Assembly (NCBI RefSeq): GCF_007970465.1
Contig: NZ_CP042429.1
Location: 992,001-1,056,000, forward strand
DNA length: 64,000 nucleotides
From: Corynebacterium nuruki S6-4
GTDB lineage: Bacteria > Actinomycetota > Actinomycetes > Mycobacteriales > Mycobacteriaceae
Reading direction: 5' to 3'
The notes beneath the pieces are model-generated. The model was not told the DNA's origin. It ran no database searches and saw only the letters and a program-made list of their open reading frames with translations. Shown piece by piece: positions 53,696 to 62,499 of this stretch. The stretch's first letter is position 1. Every line of letters starts with the position of its first letter. Both the position numbers and the translations under genes were made by a program.

Positions 53696-54320
53696 TCAGC
53701 GGGACGAAGCGGTACCGCCCGTGCCCGTCCGAGACCACCCCGTCCGCCGTCCGGCGCGTCACCGTCATCACGCCGCGGACCGGGCCGACCATGATCCCGC
53801 CGTCGGCAAGCTGGTCGACCAGCTCCTGCGGGACGCCCTCCCCCGCGTCCGCGGAGAACAGGATCCGGTCGTAGGGGCCGTCGGCGGGATGCCCGAGGGT
53901 GGCGGGGTCGGCGGCGAGGATCCGCGCGTTGCCCACCGATCGGCGCCGGAGCACCTCCCCGGCGGACGCCGCGAGATCGGGCAGCAGCTCGACCCCGGTC
54001 ACCGAGCCGGCCGGGCCGACGAGGTGGGCGAGAAGTTCGGTCGTCCACCCCGACCCGGACCCGACATCGAGGATCCGCTGGCCGGGACGGACGTCCAGCA
54101 GGCGGAGCATCCTGGCGACCGTCGACGGTTGGGAACATGTCGCTCCCCCGGTCAACGGCAACGGGGTGTCGAAGTCGGCGAACTGCTGCTGGCCGGTGGG
54201 CAGGAAGGCCGCTCGCGGGGCGAGGTCGAATGCGCGGTCCACGGCATCGGCGCCGGTGGCCGAGCCGGTGGAGGCTGCGGGGTCAGTGGAATCGGTGGGA
54301 TCTGTGGTGCCGGAGTCCAT
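53676..54320 (-). CDS. Protein-L-isoaspartate O-methyltransferase-like protein
   Basis: 214 residues. SAM-binding ILDVGSGSGWTTELLAHLVG and VTGVELLPDLAASA follow the PCMT pattern, and TCSQPSTVARMLRLL is the substrate-end motif. It would repair isoaspartyl residues using S-adenosylmethionine, or act on another carboxyl group. A Thr/Asp/Ser-rich N-terminal 20 residues precede the fold. A CATACT sits 6 bases before the ATG, a near match to a leaderless -10. Confidence 0.82.
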   Translation of the reverse strand: MDSGTTDPTDSTDPAASTGSATGADAVDRAFDLAPRAAFLPTGQQQFADFDTPLPLTGGATCSQPSTVARMLRLLDVRPGQRILDVGSGSGWTTELLAHLVGPAGSVTGVELLPDLAASAGEVLRRRSVGNARILAADPATLGHPADGPYDRILFSADAGEGVPQELVDQLADGGIMVGPVRGVMTVTRRTADGVVSDGHGRYRFVPLITTGES

Positions 54321-54367
54321 GCCCCCAGTATGCGCCGGAACGCCGGCACCGGCCCGGACACCGGATG

Positions 54368-54409
54368 TCAGTCGTCGGCGTCAGTGCTCGGGGTCAGTCG
54401 TCGGCCTCA
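54368..54409 (-). repeat. TGA array with 13-base period at the end of ohr
   Basis: The ohr stop and three copies downstream lie at plus-strand TCA 54407, 54394, 54381 and 54368, exactly 13 bases apart. The unit is tcagtcgtcggc(g/c), one copy degenerate. Since 13 is 1 modulo 3, the stops cover all frames. Confidence 0.8.
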
Positions 54410-54835
54410 GTCGTCAGTCACCACGACATCGACGTCGATGTTGCCGCGGGTCGCATTGGAGTAGGGGCAGACCTGGTGGGCGGCGTCCGCCAGCTCCTGC
54501 GCCTCGGCGTGCGGCAGCGCCGGAATGACGACCTCGAGGGTGACCGCCAGGCCGAAGCCGCCGTTGTCCAGGCGGCCGATGCTGACCCGGGCACCCACGC
54601 TCGAATCGCCGAGGTCGACCTTCTTCTGCCGGGCGACCCCCTGCAGCGCGCTGTGGTAGCAGGCCGCGTATCCGGCGGCGAAGAGGGTCTCGGGGTTGAG
54701 GCCGTCGCCGGGACCTCCCATCTCCTTCTGGATCTTCAGGTCGGTGTCCAGGTAGCCGTCGCGCGAGGCGACATGGCCGCCGCGGCCTGCACCGGTGGCG
54801 ATGGCCTCCGTGCTGTAGATGGCGTCGATACTCAT
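54407..54835 (-). CDS. ohr: Organic hydroperoxide reductase Ohr
   Basis: 142 residues, the exact family length. Catalytic cysteines C59 (GYAACYHSAL) and C123 (QVCPYSNATRGN), with the conserved Arg/Glu environment in the N-terminal part. Ohr reduces organic and fatty-acid hydroperoxides using lipoylated partners. The start at 54835 has GGAAGGATC upstream. An AT-rich palindrome 47-73 bases upstream suggests MarR/OhrR control, although no ohrR is adjacent. Confidence 0.95.
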   Translation of the reverse strand: MSIDAIYSTEAIATGAGRGGHVASRDGYLDTDLKIQKEMGGPGDGLNPETLFAAGYAACYHSALQGVARQKKVDLGDSSVGARVSIGRLDNGGFGLAVTLEVVIPALPHAEAQELADAAHQVCPYSNATRGNIDVDVVVTDD

Positions 54836-54881
54836 GGTGGGTGATCCTTCCGTTGGCGTGGTCCTGATGTCACCGACAAGT

Positions 54882-54908
54882 ATTGCGCGCATTTTAATTG
54901 TGCGCAAT
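54882..54908 (-). promoter_or_regulatory. Operator-like inverted repeat upstream of ohr
   Basis: attgcgc (54882-54888) and gcgcaat (54902-54908) are perfect arms around an AT-rich centre containing ttttaattg. This resembles MarR/OhrR-type sites in design. It is the only AT-rich patch in the ohr upstream region. Confidence 0.5.
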
Positions 54909-55061
54909 CTTTATGCGGAGACCATCGGACCCGCCACGGTGGACGCCGTACCGCCGCCGGCCCCACCCACCGGCCGCCGCGCACAGGCCGGCGTCCCCAT
55001 GCCGGCATACCCAGGCCGCTGCACGCCCGCCGTCGCACCCCAGGCCGCCGCGCCGGAAGTG

Positions 55062-56618
55062 TTACCAGCTGGACCCGGTAGAACTTTTCGCGACCTGGGC
55101 TTTTCCCGGATCCGGGACGCCGGAGGTGGTAATACTTCTGCCGCCCGGCGCGCTGCGACGGGGCAGCGGCACAACCGACGACGGAGGAGGCGACAGCACA
55201 GAGCCGCCGGGCGCACCGGGGGCACCGGGGGCACCGGGGGCACCGGACGTACTGTCCGCACGACCCTCGTGCGCCTCGAGCAGCGCCCGGATCCCGTCGG
55301 CGAGGTCCGCGGGCACCAGCACCGGCACCGGCGCACCGGCCCCAGTCCTGTCGCCTGCCCTGTCTCCTACCCTGTCACCAGTCCTGTCGCCTGTCCCCGT
55401 CGCCGGCAGGGCGTCCGCGTCATAGGCCTGCTCCGCGTGCTCCGCCTCATCGATCCCGATACCCTCGTCGCGCTGCGAGATCCGGATCGGGCTCACCCGG
55501 TTCATCAGCCAGGCGATGGCATAGGTCGCGCAGAAGGAGAATCCCACCGTCACCGCGATCGCCACCGCCTCCCGCCAGACCTGCCCCCAGCTGCCGCCGA
55601 AGAAGATCCCGGCGTGGTGGGCCGGGGCCGCCGGATCACCGACGAACACCACAAGCATGGACGCAGCCATCCCCGCCACCCCGTGGACCGCGAAGACATC
55701 GGCCGAGTCATCCACCCCGAAGCGGTGGGCCAGGCGTACCGCACCGAACGCGGCCGCCGCCCCCGCGATGCCGACGACGACGGCGAAGACCGGGCTCACG
55801 GCGTCCGCCGTCGGGGTGATCGCGACAAGCCCCGCAATCGCGCCGGTACCCAGGCCCACCAGCGTGTACGAGCCGTCGACGACCCGCTGCATGACGATGT
55901 AGCCCAGCATCCCGCCGGCCAGGGCGAGCAGGGTGGTCATCACCGTGTACTCCGAGGTGAAGTTGGCGCCGCCGGCCGAGCCGCCGTTGAACCCCATCCA
56001 GCCCATCGCGAGCATGCCCACCCCGATGAGCATCAGCGGAAGGTTGTGGGGACGCCGGTCGACCTGGGCACGGCGTCCCAGGAACACCGCCAGCGCCAGC
56101 CCCGCGGCACCGGCGTTCATGTGCACCGGCGTCCCGCCCGCATAGTCGTGGACGTGCAGGACGCTGCGGAACCAGCCGTCCTCCGCGAACGCCCAGTGTG
56201 CGACCGGCGCATAGACCACCAGCACCCAGATCACCGCGAAGCCCATCCACGCGTCGAACCGCATCCGGCCCGCCGCGCCGGAGGAGACCAGCGCCACGGA
56301 GATCGCGGCGAACAGGGCGTAGAAGGCGGCGGTGACCGTCGTGCCCGCCCCGTCATCCGCGGTCAGCGAGCTGAAGAAGGAGAAGCTCCCCGGGTCCCCG
56401 ATGATCCCCCACCCGTGGAACGAGGTCCCCAGCACCAGCCCGTGCCCCACCAGCACGTAGATGATGACGGTGACCGCCAGGGAGCTCATCACCATCATCA
56501 TCATGTTCAGGACGCTGCGCCCGTTGAGCATCCCGCCGTACAACATCGCCAGCCCCGGGAACATCAGGAGCATGAGGGCGAAGGCGGTGCACATCCAGGC
56601 GATATCTGCGGGGCTCAT
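55062..56618 (-). CDS. Ammonium transporter Amt, with long C-terminal extension
   Basis: 518 residues. Eleven helices with the Amt signatures MLNGRSVLNMMMMVMSS, the first pore His in GTPVHMNAGAAGLALA and the second in DVFAVHGVAGM, and DDSADVF. It moves ammonium across the membrane. Compared with the paralogue at 59769 it has about 100 extra C-terminal residues: TGDRTGDRVGDRAGDR repeats, a helical ADLADGIRALLEAHEG, then APGAPGAPGAPGG and a basic tail. The extension could contact a signalling partner. RBS weak; ATG 56618 is the family start. Confidence 0.92.
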   Translation of the reverse strand: MSPADIAWMCTAFALMLLMFPGLAMLYGGMLNGRSVLNMMMMVMSSLAVTVIIYVLVGHGLVLGTSFHGWGIIGDPGSFSFFSSLTADDGAGTTVTAAFYALFAAISVALVSSGAAGRMRFDAWMGFAVIWVLVVYAPVAHWAFAEDGWFRSVLHVHDYAGGTPVHMNAGAAGLALAVFLGRRAQVDRRPHNLPLMLIGVGMLAMGWMGFNGGSAGGANFTSEYTVMTTLLALAGGMLGYIVMQRVVDGSYTLVGLGTGAIAGLVAITPTADAVSPVFAVVVGIAGAAAAFGAVRLAHRFGVDDSADVFAVHGVAGMAASMLVVFVGDPAAPAHHAGIFFGGSWGQVWREAVAIAVTVGFSFCATYAIAWLMNRVSPIRISQRDEGIGIDEAEHAEQAYDADALPATGTGDRTGDRVGDRAGDRTGAGAPVPVLVPADLADGIRALLEAHEGRADSTSGAPGAPGAPGAPGGSVLSPPPSSVVPLPRRSAPGGRSITTSGVPDPGKAQVAKSSTGSSW

Positions 56619-56676
56619 GACCGTAAACCGTAGGAAACACCGGTTACGCCCGTATCTGCCGCAGATTACCCGGGTG

Positions 56677-58935
56677 TTAACCCTTGGCCGGTTCGGCCTC
56701 CGCGGCGTCCGCAGCGTCCGAGGTGTCTTCGGCGCCCTCGGCGTCCTCCGCACCGTCGGTGTGCTCGGCCGCCTGCTCCAGCGGATTGTCGTAGATGCGC
56801 TCGACGTGGTGCGGGATGTGGGTCCGCAGCGGTTTGAACCGGTCGATGACCATCACGAGGAGCAGCGAGACCACACCCCACGCCAGGAACGTCAGCAGGC
56901 ACTGCCCCACGATGTCGGAGTCGAAGTACAGGATCGACCGGGCGGACTCCACCGACGCCGCCATCGGCAGCACCTGGTGGAGGTGGACGAACAACGCCGG
57001 CTCCATGTAGATCGAGATCGCCCCGCCGGACGCCGGGATGCCGAGGAACATGATCGTCCCGACGATGGGTATCACCCCCAGCAGGCCGAAGAGCCGTTCC
57101 AGGACCGCGGCGAACATCGCGACGCAGAAGATCGCGACGATGCCGGTCCCCCACATCTGCCAGAAGTGGCCCGGTCCCACACCACCGACGATCGGGCTGG
57201 CGATGAGCCAGACGATGAAGGACATGAACACGGCGTACCCGGCGACGATCGGGATCAGCCGGCGCAACGGCCGTGACTCCGGCTGGGCGTTCGACCCGAC
57301 GAGGATGATCATGAACCCGGACATCATCCAGCCGATGGCGATGTACAGGCTCACCGTGCCCATGCTGTCGCGGTCGGGCAACGGGCTCATATCATCGTCG
57401 TTGACCTGCATGTGCTGCGCCTGCGCCACCTGTGTGAAGGCGCGGTCCACGGTCTGGGCGGTGCTCATGCCCGCGGCCTGGTTGGTCACGACCGTCGCGG
57501 CGGGGTTGTCCTGCGACGGCAGGATGAACGCACCGGCGACGTCCCGGTCACGGACCTGGTCGCGGGCCTGGTCCGGCGAATCCGCGACGGTGAACTTGAA
57601 GCTGCCCGGCATGGCCTCGGTCAGACCGTCGGCGGTCTGCTGCGCCTGCTCCGTGGTCGCCCCGGCCACCGCGATCGGCATGTCCCGCGGTGCGGGATTG
57701 TGCATGGCACCGAGCATCCCGACGACCATCATCAGCACCATCGCCAGCGGGAAGAACGCCAGGGAGGCGTACTGCCAGAACCGGCTCTTCGGCCGCTTCC
57801 CGCCGTGCAGGGAGGGCATGTTGATGACCATGGTCTCCGGACGCGTGCCCTTGCGCTGCTTCGACAGGTCGATGAGTGTGGTGAGCAGGATCCCCACCGC
57901 CGCACCGATGATGAGGACCCGCAGGTAGTGCCATGCGCCGGCCCCGTCGAAGTACAGCACCGAGCGCAGCGATTCGCCGATCGCCGGCGCCGGCAGGAAC
58001 TGGTGGAGGAAATGGTGGAACCCGGGTGCCGACCAGATGGGGATACTCACGTTGGACGCCGGGATGCCGAGCACCATGAGCAGGAACATGCCGGCCAGGA
58101 CCGACATCGGGCCGAGGATCCTGGTGAGGCACATCTGGACGCAGCCGACCGAGAAGACTCCCAGCCAGGCGATCCCCAGCACCTGCCAGGCGTCGCTGGA
58201 ATCCACGACATGCAGGCAGGGCCCGGCGATGAACCAGACGATCACCGCGATCAGCGCAGACCATCCGGTGATGATCGGGATCGCCCGTCGCTTGAGCAGC
58301 AGCAGCTGCGGCGAGTTCGTCAGTGTGATCGTCAACGGCAGGAAGCCCGCCATGAGCAGGGCGGTGGTCATGAACATCGCACCGAGGCCCGCGGGATCAC
58401 TGCCGGGCAGCGGGACCAGGTCCTCGTTGTCGAGCTGGATGTGCCCGGCGGCGGCGACCGCCCCGACCATCTGCTGCACGGTCGAGGCCTGCTGGGCGCC
58501 GGCCCCGCTGGCGGTGTACAGGGTCACGCCGTTGTCGCCGACGACCACGGCGCCGGAGGCGTCACGGTCGATGACCTGCTGCCGGGCCTCGTCGGCGCCG
58601 GGGACGGTCTTCACGGAGAAGGCCTCGTCGCCGACGTCGGAGAGCCCCTGGGACAGCGCTTCGGCGGTGGCCTGCGCCTGCTGCGACGTGGACTGGGTCG
58701 TCACCGTGACCGGCATGTGGTGGGGTGTCGGCGAGTGCAGCGCACCCATGTACCCCCACACCATCATGCCGACCATCAGCAGCGGCATGACGAACATCGC
58801 CACGTACCGGCCGATCTTCTCCGACTTCGCACGCTTGGCGGCTGCGGCGGCGGCATCCACCCCGGTCTTCTCACCTGCGGCGGCGGTGCCGACGTCTTCT
58901 GTCGGTTCCGGTTCATCCCGGGTGGTGGCGCTCAC
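56677..58935 (-). CDS. YhgE/Pip-like membrane protein with internal duplication
   Basis: 752 residues. Two homologous halves, about 43-362 and 387-715. Each has an N-terminal membrane helix, an extracytoplasmic domain beginning ALHSPTPHHMPV (half 1) or AMHNPAPRDMPI (half 2), RDASGAVVV / RDVAGAFIL, and five membrane helices containing LGIPAS and ESLRSVLYFD / ESARSILYFD. YhgE/Pip or ABC-2-type permease-like proteins are linked to export or phage/toxin interactions; no ATPase gene is adjacent. The tail is a low-complexity Glu/Asp/Ala segment. GTG start, GTGAGG upstream, TAGGAT (58988-58993) as probable -10. Divergent from a TetR gene. Confidence 0.8.
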   Translation of the reverse strand: MSATTRDEPEPTEDVGTAAAGEKTGVDAAAAAAKRAKSEKIGRYVAMFVMPLLMVGMMVWGYMGALHSPTPHHMPVTVTTQSTSQQAQATAEALSQGLSDVGDEAFSVKTVPGADEARQQVIDRDASGAVVVGDNGVTLYTASGAGAQQASTVQQMVGAVAAAGHIQLDNEDLVPLPGSDPAGLGAMFMTTALLMAGFLPLTITLTNSPQLLLLKRRAIPIITGWSALIAVIVWFIAGPCLHVVDSSDAWQVLGIAWLGVFSVGCVQMCLTRILGPMSVLAGMFLLMVLGIPASNVSIPIWSAPGFHHFLHQFLPAPAIGESLRSVLYFDGAGAWHYLRVLIIGAAVGILLTTLIDLSKQRKGTRPETMVINMPSLHGGKRPKSRFWQYASLAFFPLAMVLMMVVGMLGAMHNPAPRDMPIAVAGATTEQAQQTADGLTEAMPGSFKFTVADSPDQARDQVRDRDVAGAFILPSQDNPAATVVTNQAAGMSTAQTVDRAFTQVAQAQHMQVNDDDMSPLPDRDSMGTVSLYIAIGWMMSGFMIILVGSNAQPESRPLRRLIPIVAGYAVFMSFIVWLIASPIVGGVGPGHFWQMWGTGIVAIFCVAMFAAVLERLFGLLGVIPIVGTIMFLGIPASGGAISIYMEPALFVHLHQVLPMAASVESARSILYFDSDIVGQCLLTFLAWGVVSLLLVMVIDRFKPLRTHIPHHVERIYDNPLEQAAEHTDGAEDAEGAEDTSDAADAAEAEPAKG

Positions 58936-58987
58936 GTCGCCTCACTTTCTGTCGTGGAGAATGGTCTCTTCTGGACCGGACCCGACG

Positions 58988-58993
58988 ATCCTA
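58988..58993 (-). promoter_or_regulatory. Possible -10 of the YhgE-like gene
   Basis: TAGGAT on the minus strand, 52 bases before GTG 58935. It lies in the 109-base divergent region shared with the TetR gene, which also holds the AT-rich ttaatatgcaa (59005-59015). Confidence 0.4.
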
Positions 58994-59031
58994 CGCCACC
59001 TGACTTAATATGCAACGCGAGGCCGCCCCGG

Positions 59032-59037
59032 TACCAT
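59032..59037 (+). promoter_or_regulatory. Putative leaderless -10 hexamer of the TetR gene at 59045
   Basis: TACCAT, 7 bases before ATG 59045. Confidence 0.5.
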
Positions 59038-59044
59038 CACCTGC

Positions 59045-59740
59045 ATGGAGACGAGGGGAACCGCGGGCACCCGCAGCGAACGTGCCCGCACCGCACTGCT
59101 GGACGCCGCCGAGGCACTCTTTGCCGTCCACGGCATCGACGCGGTCTCCGACCGCACCATCGCAGAACACGCCGGTACCGCCAACCATTCGGCGGTCGGC
59201 TACCACTTCGGCGGACGCGACGGTCTGCTGCACGCCCTGCTGCTGCGCGCCACCGGGGGAAAGACCGCGCAGACGGCGCAGATCTTCACCGAACTCACCG
59301 CGGACCACGACCCCGACGTGCGCGATGTGCTCACCGCCCACGTCACCCCCTGGATCCGCGACTTCGCGGCACTGCCCACCCCCACCCGGCGCGCCCGGTT
59401 CCTCACCCAGCTGCCCACGTCCCCGGCACTCGGCGATCTCGTCCGGGACGCCGGATTCGAGGCCCTCCGGCTCGGAGTCGCCCTGGACCGGACGGGCGTG
59501 GCACCGCAGGGGGTTCCGGCGGATGTCCTGGCGAACCGGGCGAGAATGCTGGACGCGATGATGCTCAACGCGTTCGCGTCCTACGAGGCCCGGCTCGAGG
59601 ACGGGGCGGGGGACGAAACGGGGGACGGAACCGACGACGGGGACTGGTCCACCGTCGGCGGGTTCCTGATCGACGCCGGCGTGGGGTTGCTCAGCGCCGC
59701 TGTCACCGAACCGACCCATCTGCTGTCGACCGGCCGGTGA
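59045..59740 (+). CDS. TetR-family regulator of the adjacent YhgE-like exporter
   Basis: 231 residues. Helix-turn-helix: RTALLDAAEALFAVHGIDAVSDRTIAEHAG and HSAVGYHFGGRDGLLHALL (in pieces: DRTIAEHAGTANHSAVGYHF). The C-terminal ligand domain is unlike BetI. Being divergent from the YhgE-like gene with 109 bases between starts, it probably represses that gene. An Asp/Gly/Thr repeat (GAGDETGDGTDDGD) sits near residue 190. Confidence 0.88.
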   Translation: METRGTAGTRSERARTALLDAAEALFAVHGIDAVSDRTIAEHAGTANHSAVGYHFGGRDGLLHALLLRATGGKTAQTAQIFTELTADHDPDVRDVLTAHVTPWIRDFAALPTPTRRARFLTQLPTSPALGDLVRDAGFEALRLGVALDRTGVAPQGVPADVLANRARMLDAMMLNAFASYEARLEDGAGDETGDGTDDGDWSTVGGFLIDAGVGLLSAAVTEPTHLLSTGR

Positions 59741-59768
59741 CCGGCCCGGTAACCGGTACCGCGGCCGG

Positions 59769-61055
59769 TCAGGACACCGGTCGCCCGACCGCGGCGCCGA
59801 TCTCACTGTCGGCGTAGTCGCTGGCGGCCTCGTTGTCGTCCGACTCCGCCCGGGCGTACGCCGCTTCGTCGTGGACGGCGACGTCGATACCGAGGTGCTC
59901 GTCCTTCGCGGTGATGCGGATCGGGTGGACCTTGTTCATCAGCCAGGCGATGACGTAGGTGGCGCAGAAACTGAAGCCGACGGTGACGATGATCGCCACC
60001 GGCTCCCGCCACAGCATGTCCCAGCCGCCGCCGAAGAAGATGCCGGCGTGCTCGGCCGGGGCGTCCGGATCCCCGAGGAAGACGACGAGCATCGCCCCGA
60101 CCATGCCGGCGACGCCGTGGACGGCGAAGACGTCCGCCGAGTCGTCCACCCCGAAGCGGTGGGCGACACGGATCGCGCCGAAGGTACCGGCGGCGCCCAG
60201 CAGTCCGACGATGATGGCGACGGTCGGGTTGACGGCGTCCGCCACCGGGGTGATGGCGACCATCCCGGCGATGGCGCCGGTGCCGAGCCCCATGAGGGTG
60301 TAGGCGCCGTCGAAGATGCGCTGCATGATGATGAAGCCGAGCATGCCGCCGGCGAGGGAGAGGATCGTGGTGAGCACGACGTACTGCGCCAGGAAGTCCG
60401 CGGCACCGGCGGTACCGCCGTTGAAGCCGAGCCAGCCCATGGCGATCATGCCGACACCGATGAGCATCAGCGGCAGGTTGTGCGGCCTGTCCTTGCGTCC
60501 GGAGTTGCGGCGGCCGAGGAACACGGCGAGGGCCAGTCCGGCGGCGCCGGCGTTCATGTGGACGGCGGTACCGCCGGCGTAGTCGTGGAGTCCCAGGTCC
60601 GCGCGCATCCAGCCGTCCGGATTGAAGACCCAGTGGCCGATCGGACCGTAGACGACGATGACCCAGATCGCGGCGAAGCCCATCCAGGCGTCGAACTTCA
60701 TGCGCCCGGCCGCGCCGGAGGAGACCAGGGCGACGGAGATCGCGGCGAACAGGATGTAGAAGGCGCCGGTGATGGTGGTCCCCTCCCCGTCGTCGGTGAC
60801 CAGATCACTGAAGAACGGGAAGGACCCGGGACTGCCGATGATGCCCGAACCTCCGACGGAGTCCCCCATCACGAGGCCGTGGCCGACGATGACGTAGACG
60901 ACAGTGGTCACCGCCAGTGAGCTCATGACCATCATCATCATGTTGATGACGCTCCGGCCGTTGAGCATTCCGCCGTAGAGCATCGCCAGTCCGGGGAACA
61001 TCAACAGGACCAGGGCGGTGGCGGTCAGTATCCATGCGACGGATGCAGCATCCAT
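59769..61055 (-). CDS. Ammonium transporter Amt (second copy)
   Basis: 428 residues, normal Amt length. It has the same signatures as the copy at 55062: MLNGRSVINMMMMVMSS, GTAVHMNAGAAGLALA, DVFAVHGVAGMVG and DDSADVF. The two are about 70% alike by eye, so a fairly recent duplication within about 3 kb is likely. AAGGAGGCGAC precedes the ATG. No glnK/glnB gene or clear AmtR box is visible. Confidence 0.93.
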   Translation of the reverse strand: MDAASVAWILTATALVLLMFPGLAMLYGGMLNGRSVINMMMMVMSSLAVTTVVYVIVGHGLVMGDSVGGSGIIGSPGSFPFFSDLVTDDGEGTTITGAFYILFAAISVALVSSGAAGRMKFDAWMGFAAIWVIVVYGPIGHWVFNPDGWMRADLGLHDYAGGTAVHMNAGAAGLALAVFLGRRNSGRKDRPHNLPLMLIGVGMIAMGWLGFNGGTAGAADFLAQYVVLTTILSLAGGMLGFIIMQRIFDGAYTLMGLGTGAIAGMVAITPVADAVNPTVAIIVGLLGAAGTFGAIRVAHRFGVDDSADVFAVHGVAGMVGAMLVVFLGDPDAPAEHAGIFFGGGWDMLWREPVAIIVTVGFSFCATYVIAWLMNKVHPIRITAKDEHLGIDVAVHDEAAYARAESDDNEAASDYADSEIGAAVGRPVS

Positions 61056-61213
61056 GTCGCCTCCTTGGGTATCAGTGGTGGAAAGTCGTGTGCTTGACGT
61101 TCACCGTTCAACTTAAGGAGGCATGGTTTCCCGATAGTGGTTGTCGTGTTTCGTGCCAGTAAACGTTGCGGCCGCTCAGTCCCCCACGGACGGGCGCGTC
61201 ACCGCCGGCCAGA
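61056..61213. other. Intergenic region upstream of the second amt
   Basis: No gene. On the minus strand the sequence ccactatcggg near 61130-61140 resembles half of an AmtR-type CTAT site, but the second half is not found. The rightward part is repeat-like and merges with the stop array of the next gene. Confidence 0.35.
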
Positions 61214-61265
61214 TCAGTTCAGTTCAGGCCGGATCAGGCCGGGTCAGGCCGGGTCGGCCGGGTCA
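61214..61265 (-). repeat. Stop-codon repeat array at the end of the second ornithine-cyclodeaminase-like gene
   Basis: The gene ends GCC-TGA and the unit GCCTGACCCG repeats, with plus-strand TCA at 61263, 61244, 61234, 61224, 61219 and 61214. One copy lacks the T of TGA. The offsets fall in all three frames. Confidence 0.8.
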
Positions 61266-62399
61266 GGCGAGCTCAGGGGCGTCCCAGAGCTTCAGCACCT
61301 GTCCGATGTTCTTCTCCTCGGCGGTGGTGAACAGGTCTGTCGCCCAGGCGACGTCCTCGACCGGCATGCCGCCCACCGAGTACAGGGTGACCGTCGACGG
61401 GTCCCAGCCCGGTGCCTTCCCCTCGGCGACGTCGGCAATGACCTCGATCTTCTCCTTCGGCAGGGCGCCCTCGCGGGCCAGGTCGTACCACCGGGTGCCC
61501 GGGATCCCGAGCAGGACGAACGCCTGGTCGCCGTACTCCTCCTCCCAGGCCTCGTAGAGACCGTAGGCGTCGACGACGAGGCGGGCGTTTCCGGCGAGGA
61601 AGTCGTCGTCGAAGCGGGCGGCGGCGGGGGCGGCGACGAGGCAGCCGGGCTTCAGCCACTCCTCCTTGAAGTAGGGGAACGCCGAGGGGCCGGCGGCGTC
61701 GGTGGTGGTGGACGCCATGACGATGTCTGCGTCCTTCACCGCCTCCTCCACCGAGTCGCAGCCTACGACGGTCACGGACGGGTACTTCTCCGCGATATCG
61801 GCGGCGAAGCCGTCGATGCCGCGCTGACTGCGCCCCTTCACCTTGATCGTGGTGATCCCGGGTCGCAGCGCCATGATCGCGTCGGTGTTGGTGCGGGCCA
61901 TCACGCCCGGGCCGACGACGGCGAGGATCTTCGAGTCCGGGTTCGACAGGTACTTCACGCCGACGCCGGGGACCGCCCCGGTCCGCACCGCGGAGAGCAC
62001 GTTGGCGCTCATGACGGCCTTCGGTGCGCCGGTGACCGTGTCATTGAGGACGAAGACGTGGATGGAGCGGGGCAGCCCGTCCTTCCTGTTCTCTGCGTTG
62101 GAGCCGTACCATTTCACGCCGGTGTTGTTGAACCGGCCGCCGAGGTAGGCGGGCATGGCCATGAAGCGGCGGTCCGGGCCGTCGGCGGGCATGCCCTCGA
62201 ACGCGGGCTTCTCCGGGAAGGAGATCATCGCGCCGTGGGAATTGTGGTTGAGGCCGGCCATCATGTAGTCGCCCTTGTTGAGCAGGATGAGGGTCTCCTC
62301 CATGACGTCGACGCAGCGGGCGATGTCGGTGACACCGGCGGCGATCATGTCGGGTTCACTGAGGTAGCGGAAGGTGATGGCGGTGCCGTCGATGGCCAT
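61263..62399 (-). CDS. Ornithine cyclodeaminase / mu-crystallin family protein, second copy
   Basis: 378 residues. Nucleotide-binding ILAVVGPGVMARTNTDAI; shared blocks with the copy at 46482 include RYLSEPDM, FMAMPAYLGGRF, GVKWYGSN and YSVGGMPVEDVAWATDLF. AAGGAGC precedes ATG 62399. It faces the M20 amidohydrolase and, beyond it, a divergent flavoprotein, so an amine-oxidising partner is again near. Function inferred as amine-derived imine processing or an oxidase subunit. Confidence 0.85.
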   Translation of the reverse strand: MAIDGTAITFRYLSEPDMIAAGVTDIARCVDVMEETLILLNKGDYMMAGLNHNSHGAMISFPEKPAFEGMPADGPDRRFMAMPAYLGGRFNNTGVKWYGSNAENRKDGLPRSIHVFVLNDTVTGAPKAVMSANVLSAVRTGAVPGVGVKYLSNPDSKILAVVGPGVMARTNTDAIMALRPGITTIKVKGRSQRGIDGFAADIAEKYPSVTVVGCDSVEEAVKDADIVMASTTTDAAGPSAFPYFKEEWLKPGCLVAAPAAARFDDDFLAGNARLVVDAYGLYEAWEEEYGDQAFVLLGIPGTRWYDLAREGALPKEKIEVIADVAEGKAPGWDPSTVTLYSVGGMPVEDVAWATDLFTTAEEKNIGQVLKLWDAPELA

Positions 62400-62499
62400 G
62401 TGCTGTGCTCCTTGGGGTTCCTTGCAGTGTCTGATGTTGAACACCAAGAAACTTACGGAGAGGCCTTTTCCGCCGGGTCACCCGACTGTTTCGCGCCGG

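Noticed and set aside
61110..61145. AmtR operator upstream of the second amt
   Set aside because: Only one CTAT half is visible; the paired ATAG half at the right distance is missing.
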